The notes: generated from the letters alone by a model not told the origin. Positions 11,215 through 23,600 are shown, counted from the stretch's first letter. The stretch: 64,000 bases of DNA from Spinacia oleracea (GCF_020520425.1 NC_079492.1:142728361-142792360); one strand, 5' to 3'. Numbers and translations: made by a program.

Positions 11215-13389
11215 TTGTAGATACATAATACTTCACATGCCTAAGAAAAATGTCAATATATATTTTTAAAAAGTAAGTTATTTTATAGACCTAACTATAT
11301 ATTTCATTTCAATTTTATTTTACCTTATTTATCTAGCTTGATATAATGTTATAGGAATATTAAGTACATGTTGGTTTATTTTGATTAATTAAATACATTT
11401 TTTGTACTAACTGATCATATGTTTATGTGTTATTTAATTGTGTTAAAATAAGAATTTCTCAACCGTATACTGAATATATTATAAATAAATTAGTCCACAT
11501 TTATGGAATGAGTTTCAATATTTCTTGATTAACATGATGTTATATCTAAATCGAGATTTTTATATCGTTGGCTAAATATCTAAACAATAGTAATGTTTCT
11601 TTTTATGAAAAGATAATCTTAAATTGGTTATATTTGTTATGAAAGTATAGAAAAGATAATTTACAAAATATTTCCCATGTATTGAGTGGTTTTTTTAAAG
11701 GAAAATAGAATCAAATATTCTTATGAGGTGAAAGTTAACAAAATAATTATAGAATGTTTTATTTTTTATAACTTTTTTATATCTAAAAGAGCGGTCAGTC
11801 AAATAGTGACATTTGTCATCACCACATTGGTTTCCTCTCTTTTAGTATATTATATAGATAGATAGATGAGAAGATTGAATAGGAAAAAAAAAGAGAGAGA
11901 AAATGAGAGAGCATGGATTTTGAAGAAGAAGAAGGGAGATGGGTGATGTCAACGTATACACATTATGTATTTATGTAACAACCCACTAATTCCTTACCTT
12001 TATAAAACTATTTTTCAACTTAAAATAAAGGAATTACTAAAGTATTATCGCCACAGTGATAACAGCTAACGATAGTACCAGAATTACGCAACTGAATTAA
12101 CTAACTTTTAAACATTAAATATAATAATAGTTATAACGGTCCAAACCAAAATACTTTAAATAAAAATCCATTAACTAACTTGAAAACATTATAGTCTAGA
12201 CAAAATAAAATAAATAGAGTTTAAAACAATGCATAAGTAAAATAAACTCGCTCAACCAATCCCATTGCTAGATAACTTCACTTGAAAATCTCTACTTGTT
12301 ATTAAAATTCGACTCCCAACAATGCAAGTGCAAATGATGGATCATCACAGGGTCATTAAGGCAAAGACTATGACCAAAACACAAAGCACGTAATCAACCA
12401 AAGTTGAGTACAAACAAGCTAGAATGAAGTCTTAAAACTAACATTTACTGCCATTTTTTTTGTTTTGTTTATTTGATTTTAGAGGTATGTTTTGTTTTTG
12501 GGTTTGCTTAGTTAAGTGATAAGTTGTATCACTCCCTTTTCCTATTTAATAATTTAAGTGTATCGTGTAGGGTATTAACGTATAGGTAGTATATTTTAAG
12601 AATGACTGAGGTATTCTGTTGTCATTTCTTTTGAACAAGTTATAAAAAAACATTGCTTCTTATTTAGTAAATTGTGTATATATATAATTTTTCATATACT
12701 CGATTAAGGTTTGATTTCGTAAAACTCTAGGTTTATTACGTGTAATCTTTTAATTTTATTATATGCGAGGTTTGAATATACCAATATTACGAAGACGATA
12801 GCCAAACCAATTATGTTGGTGTAAGCGACATAGTGGACAATGAACAACTACCGAGTAAAACTATAGAAGAGATTAATTATGGATGAGATAGAGAATTACA
12901 TACTCGATAAAGACTCGGTAAAAAAATAATAAGAGATAAATTTTGATATGAGTTAAAATAGATAAATAAAGACTCAGTAAAGAAAATAAGTGATAAATTT
13001 ATTAAGAGTCAACTACCTTAATCTGTCCGGGGTATAATAACAACTAATATGCACGATTTTACCCCATATGCTCATTTTATAAGGTCAACTAGTGTGTGGC
13101 CTGAGCGATGACTACTCCCTTATTGCGGCAAAGACTCACACGAGTTTTTAACACACTTCAACCAATCAACCCCAATCTCAGGTATTGAAAATTACATTTA
13201 CTAATTACTAGAGGTAGAATCATGAAGCTCAATTGCTCAAATTAAACTCCAATTATCAACATGCATGTTACAGTAAAAAAATTAGAGTTTAAAACGCACA
13301 GAACACCCCAAAATTCAGCAAACAAATCCATCAAAACCCCCCAATAATCACGAATTCATCAAGAAAAAACCTACAAATTCCCAACTATG
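11215..13389. other. AT-rich intergenic DNA
   Basis: No gene is supported. Near 11800-11860 the minus strand reads like a Helitron 5' end (CTATATAATATACTAAAAGA), but no matching 3' end was found. Confidence 0.3.
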
Positions 13390-13720
13390 AATTGAAAGAA
13401 GGATTTAGGAAGAAGAAGGAAGGGGAGATATCCAAGAAAGTAGGGTGGTTTAAATTTACCTTGGAGGAGGTTCAAAGGGATAGAATTATTGTCAAAATTT
13501 ATCGCATAAGAGTGAGATGTTGAAGTATAAAAATCAAAGAGGATGAAGGAGGTGGAATTACCATTATGAACTTGAAATTGGCTAATGTGAGATTTTTGAA
13601 GTAGGGGTTGTTAGTTTCATCACGCCAACACTTACAAACGCACTATAGACGAAAAAGAGGTTTAGCCGATATTCTTTCAAGAATATTAGATTCGAGCTCT
13701 GATGGAAGGCGGCCAGTGGA
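13390..13720 (-). pseudogene. F-box protein pseudogene fragment
   Basis: On the minus strand the frame LPSELESNILERISAKPLFR (ending near 13643) is followed, after an in-frame TAG, by CVCKCWRDETNNPYFKNLTL. Together these give the order of a plant F-box domain: LPSE, ILxRI, PLxR, CVCKxW, DPYF-like. A downstream frameshift is suggested because a second frame continues with SHSYAINFDNNSI. The stop in the middle of the domain and the lack of an associated C-terminal domain make it a relic. Confidence 0.6.
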
Positions 13721-13939
13721 ATAGGCTACAATAATATTTTTCTTTTGTTTACGGTATATTGACAAACAACCTATGTGATATGGAGATTTGTCTGCCATGA
13801 TGAATAAATAAAGAGGGAGGATAAAGATTGTAACAATTAATACAAGGGTATTCATTACCTTTTTTTTATTGGAGATTTGTGATTACATTGGTGATCTTTA
13901 TAAAGAATTGGAAACCCTAATCAAGTGATAAATTAAACA

Positions 13940-14214
13940 TGGAATTTGATAAACACAAGCACACAAGAATAAGAAGTCCTTCTCTTATTAAACTCAACAA
14001 GGGAAATATCTCAAACCCTTACAATCTCTCAACATCACATTGCTCGGTATCTTTCTCTCTTTATATATTAACTCACGACAAAGACCAAAACCTAACAGTA
14101 ATAGAAAACCTCTAAATAAAAGGAAACCTAACAATAAAAGGAAAACATAACTTAATTTAGATAACTTCTAAATAACACAACTTTATCTTCAAGTTTTCTC
14201 AAGCTTATCCAACA
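13940..14214 (-). repeat. copia 3' LTR (275 bp)
   Basis: Runs from TGGAATTTGA to CTTATCCAACA in plus orientation, so TG...CA when read on the element strand. It has the same length as the copy at 18471. Confidence 0.95.
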
Positions 14215-17200
14215 TTCTCCCCCTTAAGCTTGAGATTGCTATTGTCCACAGCTCCAATAAGGTCTCTAATCTCCTTGAATCGCAACCTTCCAAGCGCTTT
14301 AGTCAAAATGTCGGCTCTTTGCTCACTCCCAGGCACGTGCTCCATCTCCACTTGCTCATTTTCGACACATTCCCTTATAAAGTGATATCTCGTATGAATG
14401 TGTTTGCTTCGTCCATGAAAAACTGGATTCTTTGTGAGAGCTATGGCTGACTTGTTGTCCACTCTTAACACAACTTTGTTATAATCCTTTCCAATGGCTT
14501 CTCCAAGCAATTCTTGTAACCAAATAGCTTGTTTTGCGGCCTCTGTCGCAGCCATAAACTCGGCCTCACACGATATAAAGCAACAGTTTCTTGTTTTTGA
14601 GAACACCAAGTTATAGGGCAGTTGTTTAGATAAAACACATGACCCGTAGTACCCTTCCCATCATCCATGTCTACATTATGAGAGCTGTCACTGTATCCGA
14701 TAAGTTTTACTCCTTCATCTTGCTGAAACACCAACCTAAGTTTTGTAGAGCCACGCAAATATCTCAGGACTTGCTTTAAAGTTGCGCCATGTGATTCTTT
14801 AGGATCATGCATATATCTGCTCAGTACTCCAACACTATATGACAAATCTGGTCGTGTATGTAACAAGTATCCAAGGCAACCAATGCTTCTTCTATACTCT
14901 GTTGCATCAATGCTCTTCTCTTTGTCCGATTTGGTCAACTTCAAATTCATCTCCATCGGAACATGACACGGATTGCAATCATCCATGCGAGTTTCAATCA
15001 GAATTTTTTGGGCGTATCTCTCTTGATTTAGCACAATACCTCCTTTGAACTGATGCACCTCTATCCCAAGATAATAGGTTAGCTTGCCAAGATCACTCAT
15101 TTCAAATCTCCTTGCCATCTCCTTCTTGAACTCGAGTACTAGCTTTAGTAACGAACCTGTGACTAAAAGATCATCAACGTAAACCGCGACCATGATAAGA
15201 TGTCCTCCTTCGTTCTTTCGATAAAGCGATGGCTCCTTTGAACATCTTTGAAATTTTAAATCTCGAAGCACCTTATTCAATTTATCATTCCATGCTCTTG
15301 GAGCTTGCTTCACACCGTAAAGAGCTTTTCTCAGTTTATAAACCTTGTTCTCACTACCTGTGACTTTAAAACCTTCTGGTTGCATCACATAGACTTCTTC
15401 TTTTAAATCTCCATAGAGGAAAGCTGTCTTTACATCAAGATGATGGATCTCCCAACCTTTCGAAGCGGCTAACACGATAATAAGCCGGATTGTCTCAATT
15501 CGTGCTACAGGTGCAAAGACTTCATCGTAGTCGATGCCTTGTTTTTGAACATATCCCTTTGCAACTAGCCTTGCTTTATGCTTATTAATACTCCCATCGG
15601 AGTTCTTCTTGATTTTGAACACCCATTTTAAACCAATTGGTTTACAACCATCAGGGAGATCAACTAACTCCCATGTTTGATTTCTTTCAATGGAAGAAAT
15701 CTCATCTTCACAAGCATCTACCCAAATCTTTAATTCTTTAGCTTCACCAAAATCCCAAGGTTCATCGTTTAATGATAGCAACAGGCGTTCTCCTTCTAGT
15801 TCTGCCAAATAAAGCACATAATCATTCAAATGTCGAGGTCGTATGCTGACTCATGATGACTTTCTTAGTTGCGGTGGTTCATCGTCATCATTATCGCTGC
15901 TACTACTTTCCTCATTATTCACCTCGCCTTCCTCTTCATTATCTTCTTCGATCTCGATGATATCATGAGAGCCCGAATTATTATTCCATGTTTCAGCACC
16001 AGTCTCGCTTGGTCTCGTGATCTCCTCACCACCGTCTTGTGTCATTAAATCAAAAGTACCACCACGATTAATCACTCTCGCTTCTGACATGTTCCAATCC
16101 CACGACTTCTCTTCATCAAACACAACATCTCGACTTACTACAATTCTCTTAGTAGCAGGGTTGAGTAGTCTATATGCCTTAGAGCCTGGTTCAATTCCTA
16201 AATGCACCAAGGTTTGTGATCTATCATCAAGCTTTCTTCGACCTGCAGCTTCAGTTCTCGCGTAAACAACACACCCAAATACCCTTAAATGCTCAAGATT
16301 TGGTTTCCTTCCTTTAAACATCTCATACGGCGTTTTCTCAACCAATGATCGTGTAGCTATTCTGTTGATGAGGTAAGTAGCGTGCCGAACTGCTTCCCCC
16401 CATAACTCATGTGGCATGTTCATGTGTTTCAAGATACTCCGCGTCATCTCTAATAGCGTTCTGTTGCGTCTCTCGACCACTCCGTTCTGTTGAGGTGAAT
16501 ATGGAGCAGTTAAATGTCTCTGAATCCCGTGTTTTTTACAGAAATTTTGAAACTCAATCGACATGAATTCACCAACTCTGTCTGTCCTAAACGTTTTAAT
16601 CGATTCTCTCGACTCTTGTTCAGCCAAACTTTTGAATAACTGAAACTTCTCGAAAGCTTCACTTTTCTCTTTTATCAAAATCGTCCACATGTAGCGTGTG
16701 TAGTCATCAATAAGGACAAACACATACCTTTTGTGAGCCGGTGTTTTGGGTGTAATAGGTCCACAAAGATCTCCGTGTATCAGTTCAAGAGGTCTTGTGG
16801 CTCGGAAACTGGTTGCTTGTGGGAATGGTCTTCTTGCTTGTTTCCCACGAAAACATGATTCACACATGCCTTTCTCGACATCAATTTTTGGTAAACCTTC
16901 CACCAACTCTTTGTTGATCATAGACTTCATAGTTTCTGTATTTATGTGACCTAACCGAGCATGCCATCTTACTGATTCCTTCGAGTGTACAAGCTGTAGC
17001 TGTTCCATCACTTCGACTTCTAACAAAACTTTATAAAGTCGGTTTCTTGATCTGGTTGTGGTTATCAATACTTGACCTAGGCGATCATACACAATCAACA
17101 CATCTTTCTTCATTCGTACTTCACACCCAGCTTCCGTTGCTTGACCAAGGCTTATAATGTTACTCTTCAACTGAGGAATGTAATAGACCTGATGCAGAAA

Positions 17201-18439
17201 TTTCCTTTCTTTGTTCTTAAGTATGAAGCAAATAGATCCCCGCCCTTCAATATCGATCCGAGAGTCGTCCCCGAACTTGACTTTCCCGGTTATATTCTTA
17301 TCAATGGAGACAAAGAACTCACGATTTCCACACATGTGATTACTAGCTCCATTATCAAGATACCAAGTTTTCTTTGCATCCTGATTTTCTTCAAATAGAC
17401 TCGGGTTCACTTTATTTTCATTCAAATATACCACTTCGTGCATCATCAATGCATCTGCTTCTTGAGTCTCATTACCTCTGTTCTCCTCTGTTTCTTGTAA
17501 CTTCAATAGTCGATCCGGACAGTTTGCTGCATAATGGCCTTTCTTGTCACACTTAAAACATGTTATACTCGCCTCGAGTTTTAGCAATCGGTCTGGACAA
17601 TTTGATGCATAATGACCTTGCTTCTCACATCTAAAGCATGTGACTTTTGCTTCGCGTTCTCTATCACTCCATTGACGATTCTAATCAGGACCGTATCGTC
17701 CTCGTCCTCTTCCTCTTCCGCCAAAGCGACCACCTCTTCCTCTTCCACGACTGCCACCATTACTACCTTCCGAATAAGCATACATTAGTTTGTCTTGCTC
17801 CTCTTGTTCCTCATCCTCAGCACCAATCCTTTCTTCATACGCTTTTATTCTCCCAACAATATCCTCAAAGCTTGTTGTTTTAAGATCAAGTACTTGTTCT
17901 AAGGCAACAACAATGTGTATATATTTCGTCTGTGGTAAGCTCTTTAAAAACTTCTTAACAAGTTTTGTTTCTTCAATTGTTTCACCAAGTGAACATGTTT
18001 TAGATGCGATTTCTGAAAGTTTTCCCACAAACGAGTCGATTGTATCCGTCTCTTTCATCTTAAGTCGATCGAATTCCGCCATTAGGGTTTGAAGTCTGGC
18101 TTCTTTAACACGTTCAGCTCCAACATATCTTGTTTTGATTGCCTCCCACACGGCTTTCGCTTGGTCAAGTTCTCCTACTTGCAGAATTAGTGATTCGAGT
18201 ATTGATTGGAAGAGTAAGGCGATAGCCATGTTATTCTTCTTGCCTGATTCCTTTCCTGTCTCGATTGCATCCCAAACTTCGTTCACCTTAAGAGCGATCT
18301 TCATTCGTATTGCCCAAACCGTGTAATTGTCTTTTGTAAGCATCGGACATTTAATTGAGGAGGAGCTTCCTCCGATCTTCCCCATGTCTGTACCTTCGCC
18401 GCTCGAGGTTTCTTCGTTGCCTTCTTTGTCTTTAGCCAT
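14205..18439 (-). pseudogene. copia gag-pol, broken by two stops and one frameshift
   Basis: Gag starts at 18439 (MAKDKEGNEETSSG). An in-frame TAG at 17683-17681 precedes two zinc knuckles, CFRCEKQGHYASNC and CFKCDKKGHYAANC, each followed by PDRLLKL. Protease has LDNGASNHM, with Asn where Ser is common. Integrase has an HHCC region (HARLGHI...CESCFRGK) and the D,D,E core (HGDLCGP, FRTDRVGEF, NGVVERRN). A TGA at 15853-15851 follows integrase in the same frame. RT follows, with [14 protein letters not shown] and [10 protein letters not shown]. RNase H has [10 protein letters not shown], then a one-base frameshift near 14590, then SCEAEFMA and VDNKSAIALT. The frame ends at 14205, just inside the LTR. 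The product cannot be made in one piece without suppression of these lesions. Confidence 0.93.
14215..14227 (-). other. polypurine tract of the copia element
   Basis: On the element strand TTAAGGGGGAGAA abuts the TGTTGG start of the 3' LTR, the normal site for plus-strand priming. Confidence 0.8.
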
Positions 18440-18453
18440 GTCTGTACCCTATT

Positions 18454-18466
18454 GGCTCTGATACCA
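18454..18466 (-). other. primer-binding site (initiator tRNA-Met type)
   Basis: On the element strand TGGTATCAGAGCC lies 4 bases inside the CA end of the 5' LTR. This is the usual PBS of plant copia elements. Confidence 0.9.
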
Positions 18467-18470
18467 AATA

Positions 18471-18745
18471 TGGAATTTGATAAACACAAGCACACAAGAA
18501 TAAGAAGTCTTTCTCTTATTAAACTCAACAAGGGAAATATCTCAAACCCTTACAATCTCTCAACATCACATTGCTCGGTATCTTTCTCTCTTTATATATT
18601 AACTCACGACAAAGACCAAAACCTAACAGTAATAGAAAACCTCTAAATAAAAGGAAACCTAACAATAAAAGGAAAACATAACTTAATTTAGATAACTTCC
18701 AAATAACACAACTTTATTTTCAAGTTTTCTCAAGCTTATCCAACA
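18471..18745 (-). repeat. copia 5' LTR (275 bp)
   Basis: Same ends as the copy at 13940, differing from it at three positions by visual alignment. Confidence 0.95.
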
Positions 18746-18755
18746 TTAAATATCT

Positions 18756-19432
18756 GGCAAATTTGCCAAATACAACCTAATAAAGTTCTCTATTTGTCAA
18801 TTACAACCTCAAATTTCTAATTTTGCCAATTACAACCTTAAACTTGTACATTTATTTTAAATTACAACCCGAAATCATTTTCCGGCAAAAATCACCGGAA
18901 AATGATGTCATAACGTTATTTAAAAAAATCATGAAGCACATAATATCTGTAAAAAAAATTATTTATTCGATTATTTTATTTTTTTGGTTTTAATTCTTAT
19001 TTATAGATTTAATTTTTTTATAGAAAATATGTAACTACTACGTATTTTTTTAATAACATTATGACATCATTTTCGGATTGTAATTTTACAAACTTTTATA
19101 TAAGACGGTCTTACACAAAAGACCACTTTGGTGTCATATAAGTTAAGCAATGAAATCAATTAGTTAAGCACTTGAACTAATTAGTTAAGTACTGAAACCA
19201 ATTAGTTAATCGATGAAACTAATTAGTAAAGCACTAGAACTAATTAGTTAAGCAATGGAACCAATTAGTTAAGCAATTAAAGTGGTCTTTCCGGTAAGGT
19301 GGTCTTACACGAAAGTTACCGTTGTAATTTAAAATGGATGTATAAGTTTAAGGTTGTAATTGGCAAAAATAAAAATTTGAGGATGTAATTGACAAATAGA
19401 GAACTTTATTAGGTTGTATTGGCAAATTTTCC
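18756..19432. mobile_element. Mutator-like non-autonomous element with ~110-bp TIRs
   Basis: The left end (GGCAAATTTGCCAAATACAA and onward) and the right end are long imperfect inverted repeats; shared inner words include CTCTATTTGTCAATTACA. The flanks TAAATATCT (18747-18755) and TAAATATCC (19433-19441) form a 9-bp target duplication with one mismatch. Long TIR plus 9-bp duplication fits Mutator-like elements. A smaller element with TATAAGACGGTCTTACAC and a 21-bp minisatellite is nested inside. Confidence 0.65.
19142..19279. repeat. 21-bp minisatellite, 6.6 units
   Basis: Exact period of 21 bp; each unit is a variant of GTTAAGCAATGAAACTAATTA. Six full units are followed by one of 12 bases, flanked by AAGACCAC...GTGGTCTT inverted words. 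Confidence 0.9.
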
Positions 19433-19441
19433 TAAATATCC

Positions 19442-20859
19442 TAAAAACATAAGAATCTGTTATGAAATAAACACTATTACATAAACCTGATTTATATGTT
19501 AAATCTGTTCGGAGAAACACATAAATAACAATCGTAACTCCCCATGATTAGGTCGATTTTAAAGCTACAGTTCTTAGCCGTACTTGTTACTTTTTTGTTA
19601 GTAAAACTAACAAATGGATCCCTAGAAAGATATGGGATAAATCTTTGACGATGGGCCTTAACCGAGGTTTGGGAATCTAGAGACAAGTTAGTAAGTTACC
19701 ACTCCGTATTAAATATGTTGGGCTCACAACCCGTTTACCTATGTGGATCCGGAATATATGGACTGTGGACACCACAATTCGATTTCAAAAGTTTGAACGA
19801 TTGTTTTGACTATATGAGGGAGAATTCAGAATTGCAGGAGTTTGCTGTGTGCGAATGGTAGATTTCCTGAAGAATCCAGAAACTTCCTGGTAATTCTCAC
19901 TTTTCTCTCACATCTCATTTCACTCTGTTTCTGCTTAATTCGTGTTGGTTTATGATTGTTGTTTGGGTTATTCGATTGATTCAAATCCAATTGAATTGCG
20001 AATTTAATTGATGAATTCTTTCTCCCGTTTGTGTGTTAATTTTCCTGCGTTCAATGAGTACTGCGACGAACAGTTTTGTAATGGAATTGATATTCATCCA
20101 AATGTGCGTAATCTACTTTGATATTCAATCTTCAGGTGATTTTTTTTTTGCTGATTTGAGAATGTATATGTTACAATTTTGTGTATAAAATGGCGGAGTG
20201 CAACTAGCTTTCTATTTTGTATGATTTCTGAAAAGGAATGGCATAATAATTTAGATCTGGCCAAAATTGACCATATTGGAACCCGAAAATGACCGAACGT
20301 ACAAGAAAATAACATGAATGCATATATTAAGAAACCGAGGAAGTTCAAACTACACTTTCTTTCCAAAAATAATGGTCGCAAATGCTATTTTTGGATGTTC
20401 TGAAAAAGTGTCACATTGCGTAACATTTTTTGAAGAAGGGATTAAGTAATGGATTTTTGGCAATTGGATGAGCCTGGATGAATACCTGCATTTTAAGGAG
20501 ACTAGGATGGAAATTTTAACATGGAAGCTAAAGAAACGAAATCACTTTGCTCAATTTTAGGTAGAAGTTTGGAGTTTCTCTTGCAACCCTGTCGTCTGTA
20601 AAAAGTAAAAGCTCTTGTTTCTCTTTCTCATATTGCTCTTTGTCTCTAGTCTCAACTCTCAAGTAACCTAAAATAGCCTGAAAAACTGCCTACTACTGAT
20701 ATCAGTAGTCTCACAAGGAATTTATCCGAAATGGTGGTTGTCTTTACTTGTGTTCTTGTTATGGTTGGTAATCTAACATATGTTAATGTTATAGTTTTAG
20801 GGTAATGACAAATCTGTAGTGAAGTTTAGGTAATATGCCTCATTGGCAAACCTGATAAG
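19442..20859. other. intergenic DNA, no gene recognised
   Basis: The stretch 19830-19900 looks like a transcribed leader with a splice donor (TTCCTG|GTAATT), but no coding exon follows that I can identify. The rest is AT-rich. Confidence 0.3.
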
Positions 20860-21290
20860 TGTTAAAATATTAATCTAGAAAAATCTAGATAATACACTTG
20901 TAAAAATATAATAGTTAAATGTACTATGTAGAAAAATCTAGAAATATAATAATCTAGAATAATCTTAGGAAATATCTAGGAGCTAGACTAGAAAAATCTA
21001 GTAACTAAAATGTCTAGAATTATCCTAAGAACAATCTAGATGATGAGGAGTAGAAAAATCTAGAAACCATAATACAACAACTATAAATAGGTTGTATGTG
21101 CATAAGTTTAGGGTGAGCCAATCAAGAGAGCTCCCAGCCTCCCACAAATATGAAGGGTAGAAACAAGGGTTCTACCAAAGAGATAAGTGAGAGACATGAG
21201 CTCTTGCAAATATTGTTGTACAATTCTTAATAATAAAGTCAATGATAAAAATGCAAGTTTGATATATTATTAAGGCCCATCAAAACTTCC
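20860..21290 (+). repeat. possible LTR or TRIM-like sequence with repeated TCTAGA hairpins
   Basis: Starts with TGTTAAAATATTAATCTAG and contains a TATA box (TATAAATA, 21082-21089) followed by an AATAATAAAG signal, the layout of an LTR. The first 220 bp repeat CTAGAAAAATCTAG variants about seven times. A convincing CA end and target duplication were not found. Confidence 0.4.
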
Positions 21291-22275
21291 GCGTGCGTCC
21301 CCAAATTTCTATCAAAAAGACTTGCTCTGTATTTGATTGGATTTCAGAAATTTAAGCTGAAACACAATTGCAGATATCAGAATTCGGAAGCTAAAGTGTT
21401 TTGCATTGATATAAGCCTGAATTACATTGATAGTTTGATAATTTATGATGATATGTTGATAAATTTTATAGTCAAATGTAAGTAGTTTTGACAGGGTGGT
21501 GTCTAGTCTTCACTTAGAGTCAGGGAAGAAAACCAGTGAGGTAGTCTAATACTCTCATATGAGTGGCTGCACTTGTAATTCACTTATCATTTGTTATTCA
21601 TTATCACTCCTGGGCAGTTGTTACTTTGTTCTCGTCTCATTTTTTATATCATGAAGTGAAAATGTCTACGGAATTATGTTTTTTTACCTTTTGTTGCGTA
21701 CTTGAAAATTCTTTATTTTCCTAGAGTTGAGACGTAGGATTACAACTCTTGAAATGGTTGTGCTGCCAATTCGAAATTTCTTTTAATGTTTGATTACAAA
21801 CAACAAGATGTTAGGTTTAATATGCATGGCTAGTTATTTATCTTCTGTTTAGATACATCCATCATGGTAATCCAACTTGATTGACCTTCATTCTGGTTTT
21901 GTCTCTCCATTTTTCTGTTCTAAGTATGTATTGATCTGAGAATTCCTCAGGCTACCATTTCCTGGTTTAGGTATTTGGCAAAGTTTATCTAACTTCAGAC
22001 TTTATTAATGTTTCAGGGACCTTTGCTTGAGCTATTGACATGCAGGCTATAGCAAATCAGCAATACGTCAAAAACCACCATTACACCGGCGCAAAAAAAA
22101 AAAATCTCCCTAGTGCGAAGTATGTTTTTCAAGCCACTCTGAAGTTCTTTTAATGATTTGTTTACTTCTAGCAAAGATATTTTCATAGCTAATCTTGCTT
22201 GAAATTTGATGCCTCATAAAATTTTGGCATGAGTAGTAAAAAGATAATGCCTACGCATTGCTAGCTAGCTACGTT
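21291..22275. other. intergenic DNA downstream of CBF-A
   Basis: No gene is seen. The part from about 22013 to 22075 (CAGGGACCTTTGCTTGAGCT and onward) is a diverged copy of 26833-26925 downstream of CBF-B, so it belongs to the duplicated unit and may be 3' UTR or flank. Confidence 0.45.
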
Positions 22276-22929
22276 TTAAATGGAATAACTCCACAACGAG
22301 ACTTCACATTCATCGTTATCTGAGTCATTCCAGCTGAATCCTTCATATGGATTCTGAGGTGGAGGGATTAAGAGTCCTTCCGCCATGTTAACCAGCAACC
22401 CCGGCATATCATAAACTGCCTCATCATCCACATATTCACCATTTTCCTGCAAAACCTCATTATCATTACTTTTAACCTCATTCTCACCGGCATAACCTTC
22501 CATAACATGATCGTTTATGTTGCTAGTCTCCCCTCGGAATGCTTCTGCTGCCTCGGCTGCTGCCCTCTGAATGTCCCTAGTGTCTGTTGATGAAGGAACA
22601 CTCAACCTCCATGCTGAATCAGCAAAGTTGAGACATGCATTCCTACCTCTAAGTGCCAATGCAGCCACGTCGTGGGCCCGTGCTGCCATCTCAGCAGTAG
22701 GGTATGTGCCTAGCCATATCCTATTGTTGTTATTAGGGGCTCGAACCTCACAAACCCACCGATCTCCATTCCTCTGCCTCACTCCCCTGTACACCGGGTG
22801 CCTCGTCTCCTTAAACTTCTTCCTCCCCGCCCGCTTCTTCGGGCAGCTCGACGCCAATATCATCTCGTCATCAGAGTGGGACCCTCTTGGAGTATTGGGG
22901 TTGAAACATTGCTGATTTCCATCATCCAT
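22276..22929 (-). CDS. CBF/DREB1-type AP2 transcription factor, copy A
   Basis: Intronless, 217 aa from the Met of MDDGNQQCF. An ATG five codons upstream (22944) is also in frame, but the paralogues start at the equivalent of 22929. Residues 30-45 are [16 protein letters not shown], the CBF signature before the AP2 domain. AP2 spans about 46-103 ([32 protein letters not shown]), followed by DSAWRL. The DNA-contact position V14 is kept, but position 19, Glu in Arabidopsis CBFs, is Ala. The C-terminus is acidic and ends SLWSYSI, matching the LWSY motif. Family members bind the CRT/DRE element in the nucleus and activate cold and drought genes. Family is certain; the exact orthologue is not. Confidence 0.95.
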   Translation of the reverse strand: MDDGNQQCFNPNTPRGSHSDDEMILASSCPKKRAGRKKFKETRHPVYRGVRQRNGDRWVCEVRAPNNNNRIWLGTYPTAEMAARAHDVAALALRGRNACLNFADSAWRLSVPSSTDTRDIQRAAAEAAEAFRGETSNINDHVMEGYAGENEVKSNDNEVLQENGEYVDDEAVYDMPGLLVNMAEGLLIPPPQNPYEGFSWNDSDNDECEVSLWSYSI

Positions 22930-23600
22930 AATGTCTCTAAACATTGACCAAGTTTCGAGTATTCGGTTTTGAGCTTGGAAAGGGGACTAGTGCTAATGTG
23001 TTTTTTTTGAGTGACTATACTGCCATGTTGCTGTGTACTTATTATAGGCTTGAGAAAGATGTTTAGCAGCGTCGAATGTAGTGTATTATACTAGGTAAGA
23101 CACGTGTTAGCTTTTGATACACCGAGTCTAAAACATCTGAGGTACGGAGTACTATTATTAGCATAGCAGTATCTTCTTTTTGCCTTTGTTAATTATTTGT
23201 CCTCTAATTGCTAAAACTTTAAAGTACACTTGGGTTGCTGGCTATCTAGCACGTGTCTATATTGGAGAAATGGATTTAATTAATTACCACCTGTCCAGAC
23301 GATATTGGATGACAGCAATATTTTTTACGGAGTAATATTTTTTTGAAGGGGAAAGGGGGACAGGAGATAGGAAACAGACATTTTTGCTTAAGCTATTTGA
23401 GGGGGACAACAAAATATTTCTTCACTCTACGTATGCTTAAACTTAACAGTTAACACGTGTTGATTTTTAAGTCGCCACCTGGCTTCTATTAGTGACACCT
23501 TAGTACTTTAGTTAATAATCATATGTTATTTAATTGTACAGATGTGATTTTCATAGTATTTAATTACGTACTTTAGTTATACTTTGAAAAAGTGCAAAGA
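22930..23600 (-). promoter_or_regulatory. CBF-A promoter with TATA box and three CACGTG boxes
   Basis: On the gene strand TATAATAA lies at 23046-23039, about 110 bp before the ATG. CACGTG occurs at 23101, 23250 and 23454. The block 23059-23135 is shared with the other three CBF copies, and 23330-23590 matches DNA at 30220-30370. CACGTG is bound by bZIP and bHLH factors (PIF, MYC types); ICE1-type bHLH proteins bind CANNTG. Confidence 0.6.

Larger units (their letters stand above)
13940..18745 (-). mobile_element. Ty1/copia LTR retrotransposon, complete but disabled, 4.8 kb
   Basis: Element on the minus strand with two 275-bp LTRs. By eye the LTRs differ at three positions (CCTT/CTTT, TTCTA/TTCCA, ATCTTC/ATTTTC), so insertion is recent. 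A PBS matching initiator tRNA-Met and a purine tract are in the expected places. The domain order protease, integrase, RT, RNase H is that of copia. TTAAA follows the right LTR and occurs two bases outside the left LTR, a possible target duplication with two extra bases. Confidence 0.95.

Noticed and set aside
22571..22915. Plus-strand ORFs opposite the CBF genes (also at 27518, 39611, 51045)
   Set aside because: They mirror conserved AP2 codons in all copies, so their similarity follows from the real gene on the other strand.
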